Positions 13,500 to 19,815 of a stretch of DNA of 19,815 bases are shown piece by piece. This DNA comes from an uncultured Lachnospiraceae bacterium. Its GTDB lineage: Bacteria > Bacillota > Clostridia > Lachnospirales > Lachnospiraceae. A program made the position numbers and the translations under genes. The stretch spans positions 1 to 19,815 of the forward strand of contig CAJUSS010000063.1 of assembly GCA_910588895.1 (NCBI GenBank). Direction: 5' to 3'. The notes under the pieces were generated by a model that worked only from the letters and a program-made list of their open reading frames with translations, ran no database searches and was not told where the DNA came from. Numbering within the stretch: position 1 is the stretch's first letter; each line of letters opens with the position of its first letter.

Positions 13500-15251
13500 A
13501 TGAGAAAGACAAAGAAGTTCCTGTCTCTTGCTCTGGCTTCCACCATGGCGCTTTCCTTAGCAGCCTGCGGCGGTGGCGGCGGCAGCACGGAGACCACCAC
13601 AGCAGCTCCCGTGGAGACTACGGCGGCAGCGGACGGCACAGAAGAAACGGAGGGCGAGACCACGACAGCGGCGGCAGAGAGCAGCGACGGCAGCTTTGAC
13701 CTGGCGGTCTGCCTGGCATCTGAGCCCCAGTCGATCGACCCGGCATTGAACTCTGCGGTGGACGGCGCGATCATGATCAACCACATGTTCGAGGGTCTGA
13801 CCAAGTGGGTGGACGACGGCAATGGCAATGCGATCTTGGCTCCCGGCCAGGCGGAATCCTATGAGAAGGTAGAAAACGAGGACGGTACAGTCACCTATAC
13901 CTTCAAGCTCAGGGACGGCATCAAGTGGTCCGACGGCAAGGACGTGACCGCAGGGGATTTTGAGTACAGCTGGAAGCGTCTGGCGACCCCGGAGACCGCG
14001 GCGGATTACTGCTATATGATCGACATGGTCAAGGGCTATGCGGAAGTGGCAGCCAGCACGGCCGATCCGGATACCTTAGGGATCACCGCGATCGACGACA
14101 AGACCCTGGAGGTCGTATTGACCTATGACTGCCCCTATTTTGAGGAGATCGCCGCATTCCCGGCTACATTCCCGGTGCGCCAGGATATGGTGGAGGGCAA
14201 CGAGGAGTGGACCTACGATGTAGCTTCTTATGTGGGCAATGGCCCCTACAAGATGAAGGAGTGGTCCCACAATGCTTATATCCTGACCGAGAAGAACGAG
14301 AACTATTACGACTATGACAACCTGGGCCCGGATACGATCAAGTTCACCCTGTTGGATGACGAGAACGCTATGCTGGCCGCTTATAAGAGCGGTGAGCTGG
14401 ATTTCATCGAGAACTTCCCCATGGACGAGCTGCCCAACTACTTAGCTTCTGGTGAGCTGGATATCTTCGATTACCTGGGTACCTACTATGCCTGCTTCAA
14501 CACCGAGGACGAGATCTTCTCTGATCCGAGGATCCGCAAGGCCTTCTCCCTGGTCATCGACCGCAACTATATCGTGGACAATGTCTCCCAGGCAGGCGAG
14601 GTCCCGGCCACCGGTTTTGTTCCTGCCGGCGTGAACGATGCCGCAGGCCCTGGTCATGACGATTTCCGTACCGTAGGCGGCGAGTATTACAGTGTGGAGG
14701 ATGCAGATTACGAGAAGAACTGTGAAGAGGCTCGTGCCCTCCTTGCAGAAGCCGGTTATCCGAACGGCGAAGGCTTCCCCACGGTGGAGTACCTGTACAA
14801 CACCGCAGACAACCACAAGAAGATCGGCGAGGCCCTGCAGAATATGTGGCAGGAGCAGCTGGGCGTGACCGTGACCCTGAACAACCAGGACTGGAACGTG
14901 TTCCTGGAGAACAGGAAGCAGGGCCACTACCAGATCGCCCGCAACGGCTGGATCGCAGACTATAACGATCCCTGTACCTTCCTGGATATGTGGTATACCG
15001 ACGGCGGCAACAACGACGCCCAGTACTCCAACCCGGATTATGATGCCCAGATCGACGCGGCAAAGGCGACCTCCGTACCGGAAGAGCGTATGAAGGCCTT
15101 CCATGCGGCAGAGGACATCCTGATCAAGGAGGACAATGTCCTGGCTCCGATCTACTTCTATACCCAGCCCAACATGCTGGCTGACGATATCAGCGGCATG
15201 TACTATACGCCACTGGGATACTTCTTCTTTGGCTATACCAGCAAGAACTAA
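13500..15251 (+). CDS. oppA: Oligopeptide-binding lipoprotein OppA
   Basis: The extracellular peptide receptor of the importer, 583 residues. The lipobox LSLAAC places the lipid-modified cysteine at residue 23. A glycine run and a Thr/Glu/Ala-rich flexible spacer follow to about residue 60. The binding domain (SBP family 5) begins near DLAVCLASEPQSIDPALNSA and shows TYTFKLRDGIKWSDGKDVTAGDF and YSWKRLATP, then VSQAGEVPATGFVPAG and EARALLAEAGYPNGEGFPTVEYL, all hallmark segments. It ends near YTPLGYFFFGYTSKN. The start is ATG 13500, twelve bases after AAGGAGG (13481-13487). The upstream ATG at 13488 touches that site and is unlikely. A strong terminator follows, so this is the last gene of the operon. 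Confidence 0.95.
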   Translation: MRKTKKFLSLALASTMALSLAACGGGGGSTETTTAAPVETTAAADGTEETEGETTTAAAESSDGSFDLAVCLASEPQSIDPALNSAVDGAIMINHMFEGLTKWVDDGNGNAILAPGQAESYEKVENEDGTVTYTFKLRDGIKWSDGKDVTAGDFEYSWKRLATPETAADYCYMIDMVKGYAEVAASTADPDTLGITAIDDKTLEVVLTYDCPYFEEIAAFPATFPVRQDMVEGNEEWTYDVASYVGNGPYKMKEWSHNAYILTEKNENYYDYDNLGPDTIKFTLLDDENAMLAAYKSGELDFIENFPMDELPNYLASGELDIFDYLGTYYACFNTEDEIFSDPRIRKAFSLVIDRNYIVDNVSQAGEVPATGFVPAGVNDAAGPGHDDFRTVGGEYYSVEDADYEKNCEEARALLAEAGYPNGEGFPTVEYLYNTADNHKKIGEALQNMWQEQLGVTVTLNNQDWNVFLENRKQGHYQIARNGWIADYNDPCTFLDMWYTDGGNNDAQYSNPDYDAQIDAAKATSVPEERMKAFHAAEDILIKEDNVLAPIYFYTQPNMLADDISGMYYTPLGYFFFGYTSKN

Positions 15252-15263
15252 AATGATAAAAGG

Positions 15264-15292
15264 CGGCGCAGCTCTCGGGCTGCGCCGTTTTT
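15264..15292 (+). terminator. Strong intrinsic terminator after oppA
   Basis: CGGCGCAGC (15264-15272) pairs perfectly with GCTGCGCCG (15279-15287) around a six-base loop, followed by TTTTT (15288-15292). It begins 13 bases after the oppA stop and closes the opp operon, so the second binding-protein gene depends on read-through or a promoter I could not find in the 35 bases that remain before it. Confidence 0.93.
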
Positions 15293-15327
15293 GCCGTCAG
15301 ATCCTATTAACAAAGGGAGATAGAGGT

Positions 15328-17499
15328 ATGTTTTTTCGAAAGAAGAAAAGCTTGGTTTTTTTGCTCTTTTTTGTATCGGCCGGCACAGGCATGATCGGAT
15401 GTAACGGACGTGCGCCATTGCCGAGGGAGGACATGGCACAGGTGTCGGATGGAGAGACAGGAGAGGAGGGGGCACAGATATCCGCAGGAACAGGGGAGGA
15501 GGGGGAGCAGATATCCGATACGGGTGAAGAGGACAGAGCGCAGGTGTCCGACGGGAAAGCAGGCGCAAAGACAGGCCAGGGGACGGCATCCGGCGATCTG
15601 GATCCAGAAGGAGATGCCAGAGCAGATGGCGAGAGGAGATCCCAGCCGGACCTGACGGTCTGGCTGGGGAGCGATCTGTATTCCATGGACCCTGCCCAGG
15701 CGATCCATGAACTGGAGAAGACCTTGGTGCTCCATGTATATGAGCCTCTTCTGATCCAAGACCAGGAAGGCCGCCTCCTTCCCGGACAGGCCCAGTCCTA
15801 TGAGGTGTCAGATGATGGCCTTATCTACACCTTCCATCTGCGGGACGGACTAAAATGGTCAGACGGTTCTCCATTGACCGCCTCTGACTTTGTCTATGCC
15901 TGGAAGCGTCTGGCAGACTATTCCACAGCCTCCCCCTATGCCAGGGACCTTTTGGGAAAAGTGGCCGGCTATCCGGAAGCCGCGGAAAATGGCGGCCGGG
16001 GCCTTGGCGTATCGGCCAAAGACAGGCAGACCTTTGTGGTCACCCTTGCAGAACGCTGCCCAGGCTTCCTACAGTCCTGCGCCCATCCGGCCCTGTGTCC
16101 GGTGAAGGAGTCCTCTGTAGAGGCGCCTTTAACGCCTATAAAGAACACCGCTCGTTCATCGGCTCAAAACGGGATGGGAGGAGACGGCAAAGAAACTGCC
16201 GTAGATGAAGATCGCGCAGCGGCAGGAGAGGACGACATAGAGGTGGCAGCGGCAGACTGGTCGTTCTCTATGGATACTTTGGCCGGAAATGGCCCGTTAA
16301 TGCTGGATTCCTGGGTGGAGGGAGAGTACATCCGTTTTGTCAAGGCCCCAGACTACCACGATCAGACAAAAGTCTCTCTGCACTCCATCACCTTTCTCCT
16401 GACAGAGGACGAGGAAGCGGTCCGAGAACAGCTTTTTGCAGGCAAGGTCCAGCTGATGCTGTGCGATGCCGCAGATGCCGATCTTCTGGAGGATCGGAAA
16501 AGAACGGAAAACTCCAAAAGCCCAAAAAGCTTCAGATACGACATAGACGATAAAAACGGTAAAGACCGCGGAGCATCAGGACCTATCCAGATCAAAAAAG
16601 CGCAGGCGCCCAAGGCGGGCACCTATTACCTTTTATTTAACCAGCGTCTGGAGCCCTTCCAGGACTCCAGGGTGCGCACCGCTTTATCGATGGTCTTAGA
16701 CCGGGAGCGGATCGCAGATACAGTCATGAACGGAGATGCCCTTCCAGCCTATTCCCTGATCGGCCCAGGCATCTCGGACGCCGGAGGGGCAGGGGAGCGC
16801 TCATTTTATCAGACCGCCCTGGACAGCTACGCACTCGGTCCCTCTCTGTCCAAAGAGCAGGAAAAAAAAGGATCTGAGCGTCAAGCCGGCCGGATACCTG
16901 CAGACGGATCAGATGGCGCAGGGGGCACAGAAGGCACAAGCGATACAGAGGAGCAGACCTGGGAAACAGCCCGGACACTTTTAGCGCAGGCCGGCTATCC
17001 TGATGGGGAGGGTCTCCCGGTGATCGAGCTTTTGACCAATGACTCCGGCTCTCACATCGACCTGGGTCAATATCTGCAGCATACCTGGGGCCGTCTCGGC
17101 CTGCAACTGAAGATCCGCAAGATCACCTGGCAGTACTTCGCCCCATCCCGACACAGCGGCGACTTCATGATCGCCCGTGCCAGCTGGCTGATGGACACCG
17201 ACGACCCCCTGCCCTTCCTGGAGCAGTTTACCACCGGTCACCCCTTAAATGACAGCCTTTACTCGGACCCGCAGGTAGATGCCGCCATAAAAGCAGCCGA
17301 GACCGCGGCAGACAGACAGACCTACTACCAGTCCCTCCACTGGGCCGAGCAGCTCATCCTGGCAGATGGAGCCGCCATCCCGATCGCCCATTACCAGGAT
17401 ACATGGGTCCAGATAGAAGACCTGGACGATATCTACCATATGCCGGACGGGACCTGGAGATTCATGTATGCGTCTTTGCCCTCACGGATCGACAGGTGA
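15328..17499 (+). CDS. Second, divergent oligopeptide-binding lipoprotein with low-complexity inserts
   Basis: A 723-residue paralogue of OppA, about 140 residues longer. The lipobox GMIGC gives the lipid-modified cysteine at residue 25. Residues 37-79 are an acidic spacer of four imperfect repeats (AQVSDGETGEEG, AQISAGTGEEG, EQISDTGEED, RAQVSDGKAG). The SBP family 5 domain starts near residue 108 (LTVWLGSDLYSMDPAQAI) and runs parallel to OppA (YTFHLRDGLKWSDGSPLTASDF, YAWKRLADYS, LLAQAGYPDGEGLPVIELL). At least three further polar inserts interrupt it, around residues 270-308, 392-418 and 510-535. ATG 15328 has GGGAGATAGAGG just upstream; the frame is open further back into oppA but that part is not a family sequence. 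It sits behind the opp terminator and probably offers the same channel a different peptide specificity. It could instead be a decaying duplicate, though the frame is intact. Confidence 0.85.
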   Translation: MFFRKKKSLVFLLFFVSAGTGMIGCNGRAPLPREDMAQVSDGETGEEGAQISAGTGEEGEQISDTGEEDRAQVSDGKAGAKTGQGTASGDLDPEGDARADGERRSQPDLTVWLGSDLYSMDPAQAIHELEKTLVLHVYEPLLIQDQEGRLLPGQAQSYEVSDDGLIYTFHLRDGLKWSDGSPLTASDFVYAWKRLADYSTASPYARDLLGKVAGYPEAAENGGRGLGVSAKDRQTFVVTLAERCPGFLQSCAHPALCPVKESSVEAPLTPIKNTARSSAQNGMGGDGKETAVDEDRAAAGEDDIEVAAADWSFSMDTLAGNGPLMLDSWVEGEYIRFVKAPDYHDQTKVSLHSITFLLTEDEEAVREQLFAGKVQLMLCDAADADLLEDRKRTENSKSPKSFRYDIDDKNGKDRGASGPIQIKKAQAPKAGTYYLLFNQRLEPFQDSRVRTALSMVLDRERIADTVMNGDALPAYSLIGPGISDAGGAGERSFYQTALDSYALGPSLSKEQEKKGSERQAGRIPADGSDGAGGTEGTSDTEEQTWETARTLLAQAGYPDGEGLPVIELLTNDSGSHIDLGQYLQHTWGRLGLQLKIRKITWQYFAPSRHSGDFMIARASWLMDTDDPLPFLEQFTTGHPLNDSLYSDPQVDAAIKAAETAADRQTYYQSLHWAEQLILADGAAIPIAHYQDTWVQIEDLDDIYHMPDGTWRFMYASLPSRIDR
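15433..15564 (+). repeat. Degenerate repeats encoding the acidic spacer of the second binding protein
   Basis: Four imperfect units of about 30-36 bases encode (A/E)Q(V/I)S followed by Gly/Glu/Asp-rich residues. Units share CAGGTGTCCG/CAGATATCCG cores. The pattern points to past slippage or duplication under selection for an acidic, flexible tether between the lipid anchor and the binding domain. Confidence 0.65.
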
Positions 17500-17670
17500 T
17501 GCGCATAACTATACCGCGCATCGCGTAAGGGAGAGAGAACGCGGTGACGCCCAGACAGGCTCTTTTTGGAGCGGATCATCTGCGGCATATCTCTGCGATC
17601 AGGATGTTCTGGCGTGGGTGTGGATAGTAACTGGCGGAGAGCAAAAACACGAAATTTAAGAAAGAAACCC

Positions 17671-17699
17671 TTTTTTCTCCTTCATTTTTATGGTATGAT
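17671..17699 (+). promoter_or_regulatory. Extended -10 promoter of pyrH-frr-uppS
   Basis: TATGAT (17694-17699) is preceded by TGG to give the extended form TGGTATGAT (17691-17699), and a weak T-rich -35 (TTTTTT, 17671-17676) sits 17 bases upstream. Transcription would start near 17706, about 50 bases before the pyrH ATG. The earlier part of this gap (17500-17660) contains no gene I can support. Confidence 0.55.
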
Positions 17700-17756
17700 G
17701 GTAAAAGCGATAAAATACGGCTGCAATACATGCACTACAGTTGGGAGATCAACACT

Positions 17757-18458
17757 ATGAAAATGAAACGTGTACTATTAAAGTTGAGCGGCGAAGCCTT
17801 GGCTGGCGATAAGAAGACGGGTTATGATGAACCTACGGTGATGGAGGTCGCCCGCCAGGTGAAGATCTCTGTGGATGCGGGCATCCAGGTGGGGATCGTG
17901 ATCGGGGGCGGTAATTTCTGGCGCGGCAGGACCAGCGAGGCGATCGATCGGACGAAGGCCGATCAGATCGGGATGCTGGCAACGATCATGAACTGCATCT
18001 ATGTATCGGAGATCTTCCGGAACGCCGGGATGGAGACCGAGATATTCACCCCCTTTGCCTGCGGGTCCATGACAAAGCTCTTTTCCAAGGACAGCGCCAA
18101 TGCCTGCTTTGAAAAGGGGATGGTGGTGTTCTTTGCAGGCGGCACGGGACATCCCTATTTCTCCACGGACACGGGGATCGCGCTCCGGGCTATCGAGATG
18201 GAGGCAGACTGCATCCTTTTGGCCAAAGCCATCGACGGTGTCTATGACAGCGATCCAAAGATAGACCCGGCTGCGAAAAAGTTCGATCAGATCTCGATCC
18301 AGGAGGTGATCGACCGCAAGCTGGCTGTGGTGGACCTGACCGCATCGATCATGTGCATGGAGCATAAGGTGCCTATGGCGGTGTTCAGCTTAAACGAAAA
18401 GGACGGCATCGCGAACGCGATGCAGGGAAAAATAAACGGCACGATCGTGACCGTGTGA
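17757..18458 (+). CDS. pyrH: UMP kinase
   Basis: PyrH phosphorylates UMP to UDP with ATP, an essential step in pyrimidine nucleotide synthesis. The bacterial enzyme is a hexamer of the amino acid kinase fold, unrelated to eukaryotic UMP/CMP kinases. The 233-residue product shows RVLLKLSGEALAGDK at the start, the glycine-rich IVIGGGNFWRG, DQIGMLATIMNCIY, FFAGGTGHPYFSTDTGIALRA (acceptor-binding part) and AKAIDGVYDSDPK. The start at 17757 follows GGGAG (17743-17747) by nine bases and gives the family N-terminus; an upstream in-frame ATG at 17730 has no support. In many Firmicutes pyrH follows rpsB-tsf; here it follows the opp genes and has its own promoter. frr begins 16 bases after its stop. 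Confidence 0.96.
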   Translation: MKMKRVLLKLSGEALAGDKKTGYDEPTVMEVARQVKISVDAGIQVGIVIGGGNFWRGRTSEAIDRTKADQIGMLATIMNCIYVSEIFRNAGMETEIFTPFACGSMTKLFSKDSANACFEKGMVVFFAGGTGHPYFSTDTGIALRAIEMEADCILLAKAIDGVYDSDPKIDPAAKKFDQISIQEVIDRKLAVVDLTASIMCMEHKVPMAVFSLNEKDGIANAMQGKINGTIVTV

Positions 18459-18474
18459 CAAACAGGAGGATATG

Positions 18475-19026
18475 ATGCAGGAGATCAGTTTATACGAAGA
18501 CAAGATGAACAAGACCCTTGACAATCTTATGGCAGAATACGGGACCATCCGGGCAGGACGGGCGAACCCCAAGGTCTTAGAGCGGATACGGGTAGATTAT
18601 TACGGCACCCCCACCCCGATTCAGCAGGTAGGGAACGTTTCTGTACCGGAGCCCAGGATGCTGCTCATCCAGCCCTGGGAGAAGAGCCTGTTAAAGGCCA
18701 TTGAAAAGGCGATCCTCACCTCCGATCTGGGGATCAATCCCACAAATGACGGCAGCGTGATCCGCCTGATCTTCCCGGAACTGACCGAAGAGCGCCGTAA
18801 GGAGCTGTCCAAGGATGTGAAGAAGAAGGGCGAGAACGCAAAGGTGGCGATCCGCAATATCCGCCGGGATGCCAATGATACCTTTAAAAAACAGGAGAAG
18901 GCGGCAGAGATCTCCGAGGACGATCTGGATGAGCTGATCGACAAGATCCAGAAGCTGACCGATAAGATGATCGACAAGGTGGACAAAGCGGTGGAGAGCA
19001 AGACAAAAGAGATCATGACCGTATAA
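18475..19026 (+). CDS. frr: Ribosome recycling factor
   Basis: Frr acts with EF-G to split the post-termination ribosome into subunits in the cytoplasm. The 183-residue length is standard (about 185). It has the typical three-helix domain with TLDNLMAEYGTIRAGRANP, the beta-rich head with VDYYGTPTPIQQVGNVSVPEPRML and INPTNDGSVIRL, and the long helices with LTEERRKELSKDVKKKGENAKVAIRNIRRDAND (parts seen separately here as LTEERRKEL and NAKVAIRNIRRDAND). The ATG at 18475 lies five bases after AGGAGG (18464-18469); the ATG at 18472 would be only two bases away. It is close enough to pyrH for a shared transcript. A hairpin lies between it and uppS. Confidence 0.97.
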   Translation: MQEISLYEDKMNKTLDNLMAEYGTIRAGRANPKVLERIRVDYYGTPTPIQQVGNVSVPEPRMLLIQPWEKSLLKAIEKAILTSDLGINPTNDGSVIRLIFPELTEERRKELSKDVKKKGENAKVAIRNIRRDANDTFKKQEKAAEISEDDLDELIDKIQKLTDKMIDKVDKAVESKTKEIMTV

Positions 19027-19044
19027 GGACGGCTGAAGAAGCTG

Positions 19045-19070
19045 AGGGCAGGAGATATCCTGCCTTCCTT
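19045..19070 (+). terminator. Hairpin between frr and uppS, weak terminator or attenuator
   Basis: GGCAGGA (19047-19053) pairs with TCCTGCC (19058-19064) around a GATA loop, extended by AG/TT (G-U and A-U), and is followed by the T-rich TTCCTTT. It could reduce transcription of uppS relative to frr. The T-run is interrupted, so it is probably partial. Confidence 0.5.
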
Positions 19071-19141
19071 TACGCCTGCATACGGCGGACTTTATGACCG
19101 CGCCTGTATATAGGGGCGCCTTACGATATGAGGAGAGATAA

Positions 19142-19815
19142 ATGGCAGATCTGACGAACATGACGATACCGCGCCATGTGGCGCTCATCCTGGATGGGAA
19201 TGGCCGCTGGGCCAAAAACAGGGGCCTGCCCCGGACCATGGGCCACAAGGAGGGCTGTAAGACCGTAGAGAAGACCGTGGAGATCGCGGCCCGGATGGGG
19301 ATCCGTTATCTGACTGTCTATGGGTTCTCCACGGAGAACTGGAAACGTTCCGCCGAGGAGGTGGGAGCGCTGATGCAGCTCTTCCGTTTTTATATGGTGC
19401 GGCTCTTGAAGATCGCATCCGAAAATAACGTGCGGGTAAAGATGATCGGGGACAGATGCCGGTTCGACCAGGATATCATCGATGGGATCGGACGGTTGGA
19501 GCGGGAGACAAAGGACAATACAGGTCTTACCTTTGTGATCGCCGTGAACTATGGCGGCCGGGATGAGATCGTCCGGGCTGCGGCTAAGCTGGCAGCAGAC
19601 TGTAAGGACGGGCGGCTGGATACAGAACAGCTTACGGAGGAGACCTTTGCCTCTTATCTGGACACGGCGGGGATGCCGGACCCAGATCTGCTGATCCGGA
19701 CCAGCGGGGAGATCCGTCTCTCCAATTACCTGCTGTGGCAGCTGGCGTACACGGAGATCTATGTTACCGATACTCTGTGGCCGGATTTTGATCAGGAGGA
19801 ATTGGAAAAGGCGAT
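19142..19815 (+). CDS. uppS: Isoprenyl (undecaprenyl) diphosphate synthase, 3' end outside window
   Basis: UppS extends farnesyl diphosphate with eight cis isoprene units to make the C55 carrier lipid for peptidoglycan and other wall polymers. About 224 codons are visible, nearly the whole enzyme (usually about 240-255). The active-site start HVALILDGNGRWAK has the magnesium-binding aspartate at D18. It is followed by GHKEGCKTVEKTVE, LTVYGFSTENWKR, FVIAVNYGGRDEI and DLLIRTSGEIRLSNYLLWQ, the set that defines cis-prenyltransferases. AGGAG (19131-19135) lies six bases before the ATG. It follows frr by 115 bases, the usual order before cdsA. The frame is open to the window end. Confidence 0.96.
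   Translation, partial: MADLTNMTIPRHVALILDGNGRWAKNRGLPRTMGHKEGCKTVEKTVEIAARMGIRYLTVYGFSTENWKRSAEEVGALMQLFRFYMVRLLKIASENNVRVKMIGDRCRFDQDIIDGIGRLERETKDNTGLTFVIAVNYGGRDEIVRAAAKLAADCKDGRLDTEQLTEETFASYLDTAGMPDPDLLIRTSGEIRLSNYLLWQLAYTEIYVTDTLWPDFDQEELEKA

Noticed and set aside
15136..15327. Upstream extension of the second binding protein into the oppA end
   Set aside because: The frame is open, but the extension crosses the opp terminator and would precede an obvious lipoprotein signal peptide at 15328.
17513..17545. ACCGCG/CGCGGT pair after the second binding-protein gene as a terminator
   Set aside because: Only six pairs, a 21-base loop and no T-run directly after it.

Overview
This 19.8 kb window has its genes, as far as I can see, entirely on the + strand. 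It looks like the chromosome of a spore-forming, anaerobic Clostridia member, most likely a Lachnospiraceae-type gut firmicute. Supporting this are a sporulation sigma factor of the SigK type with no pro-sequence, a pyruvate formate-lyase-activase-like radical SAM protein, strong AGGAGG ribosome binding sites, lipoprotein-type oligopeptide-binding proteins and the order pyrH-frr-uppS. The family assignment is inference from gene style, not a measured identity. No tRNA, rRNA, CRISPR array or intact mobile element was found.

Layout. 1-945: 3' end of recG. 1065-1583: small nitroreductase. 1613-1664: a hairpin containing the sigK ribosome binding site, with a candidate sporulation promoter in its 5' half. 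1667-2302: sigK. 2303-2694: gene-poor gap with a perfect 14-bp inverted repeat, a good sigma-A promoter and the decayed remnant of a PD-(D/E)XK (DUF1703-type) protein. 2695-3573: radical SAM enzyme. 3658-4401: exported GH25 muramidase. 4641-6506: LTA-synthase-type membrane sulfatase. 6507-6859: gap that appears to encode a structured RNA with its own promoter, three hairpins whose loops can kiss, and an intrinsic terminator. 6860-8761: bactofilin followed by a membrane-anchored coiled-coil NlpC/P60 hydrolase. 9024-15251: oppB-oppC-oppD-oppF-oppA, bounded by strong terminators and preceded by a textbook promoter. 15328-17499: a second, divergent oligopeptide-binding lipoprotein padded with low-complexity inserts. 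17757 to the end: pyrH-frr-uppS, with uppS cut by the window edge.

How the parts work together. The middle is mostly cell-envelope biology: a muramidase, a polyglycerolphosphate-type polymer synthase, and a bactofilin/hydrolase pair that probably places a peptidoglycan-cutting enzyme at a scaffold. The opp block is a complete peptide importer with two alternative binding proteins. The last block supplies UMP for nucleotides, recycles ribosomes and makes the undecaprenyl carrier lipid. The most unusual items are the candidate structured RNA at about 6596-6761 and the hairpin/promoter arrangement over the sigK start.
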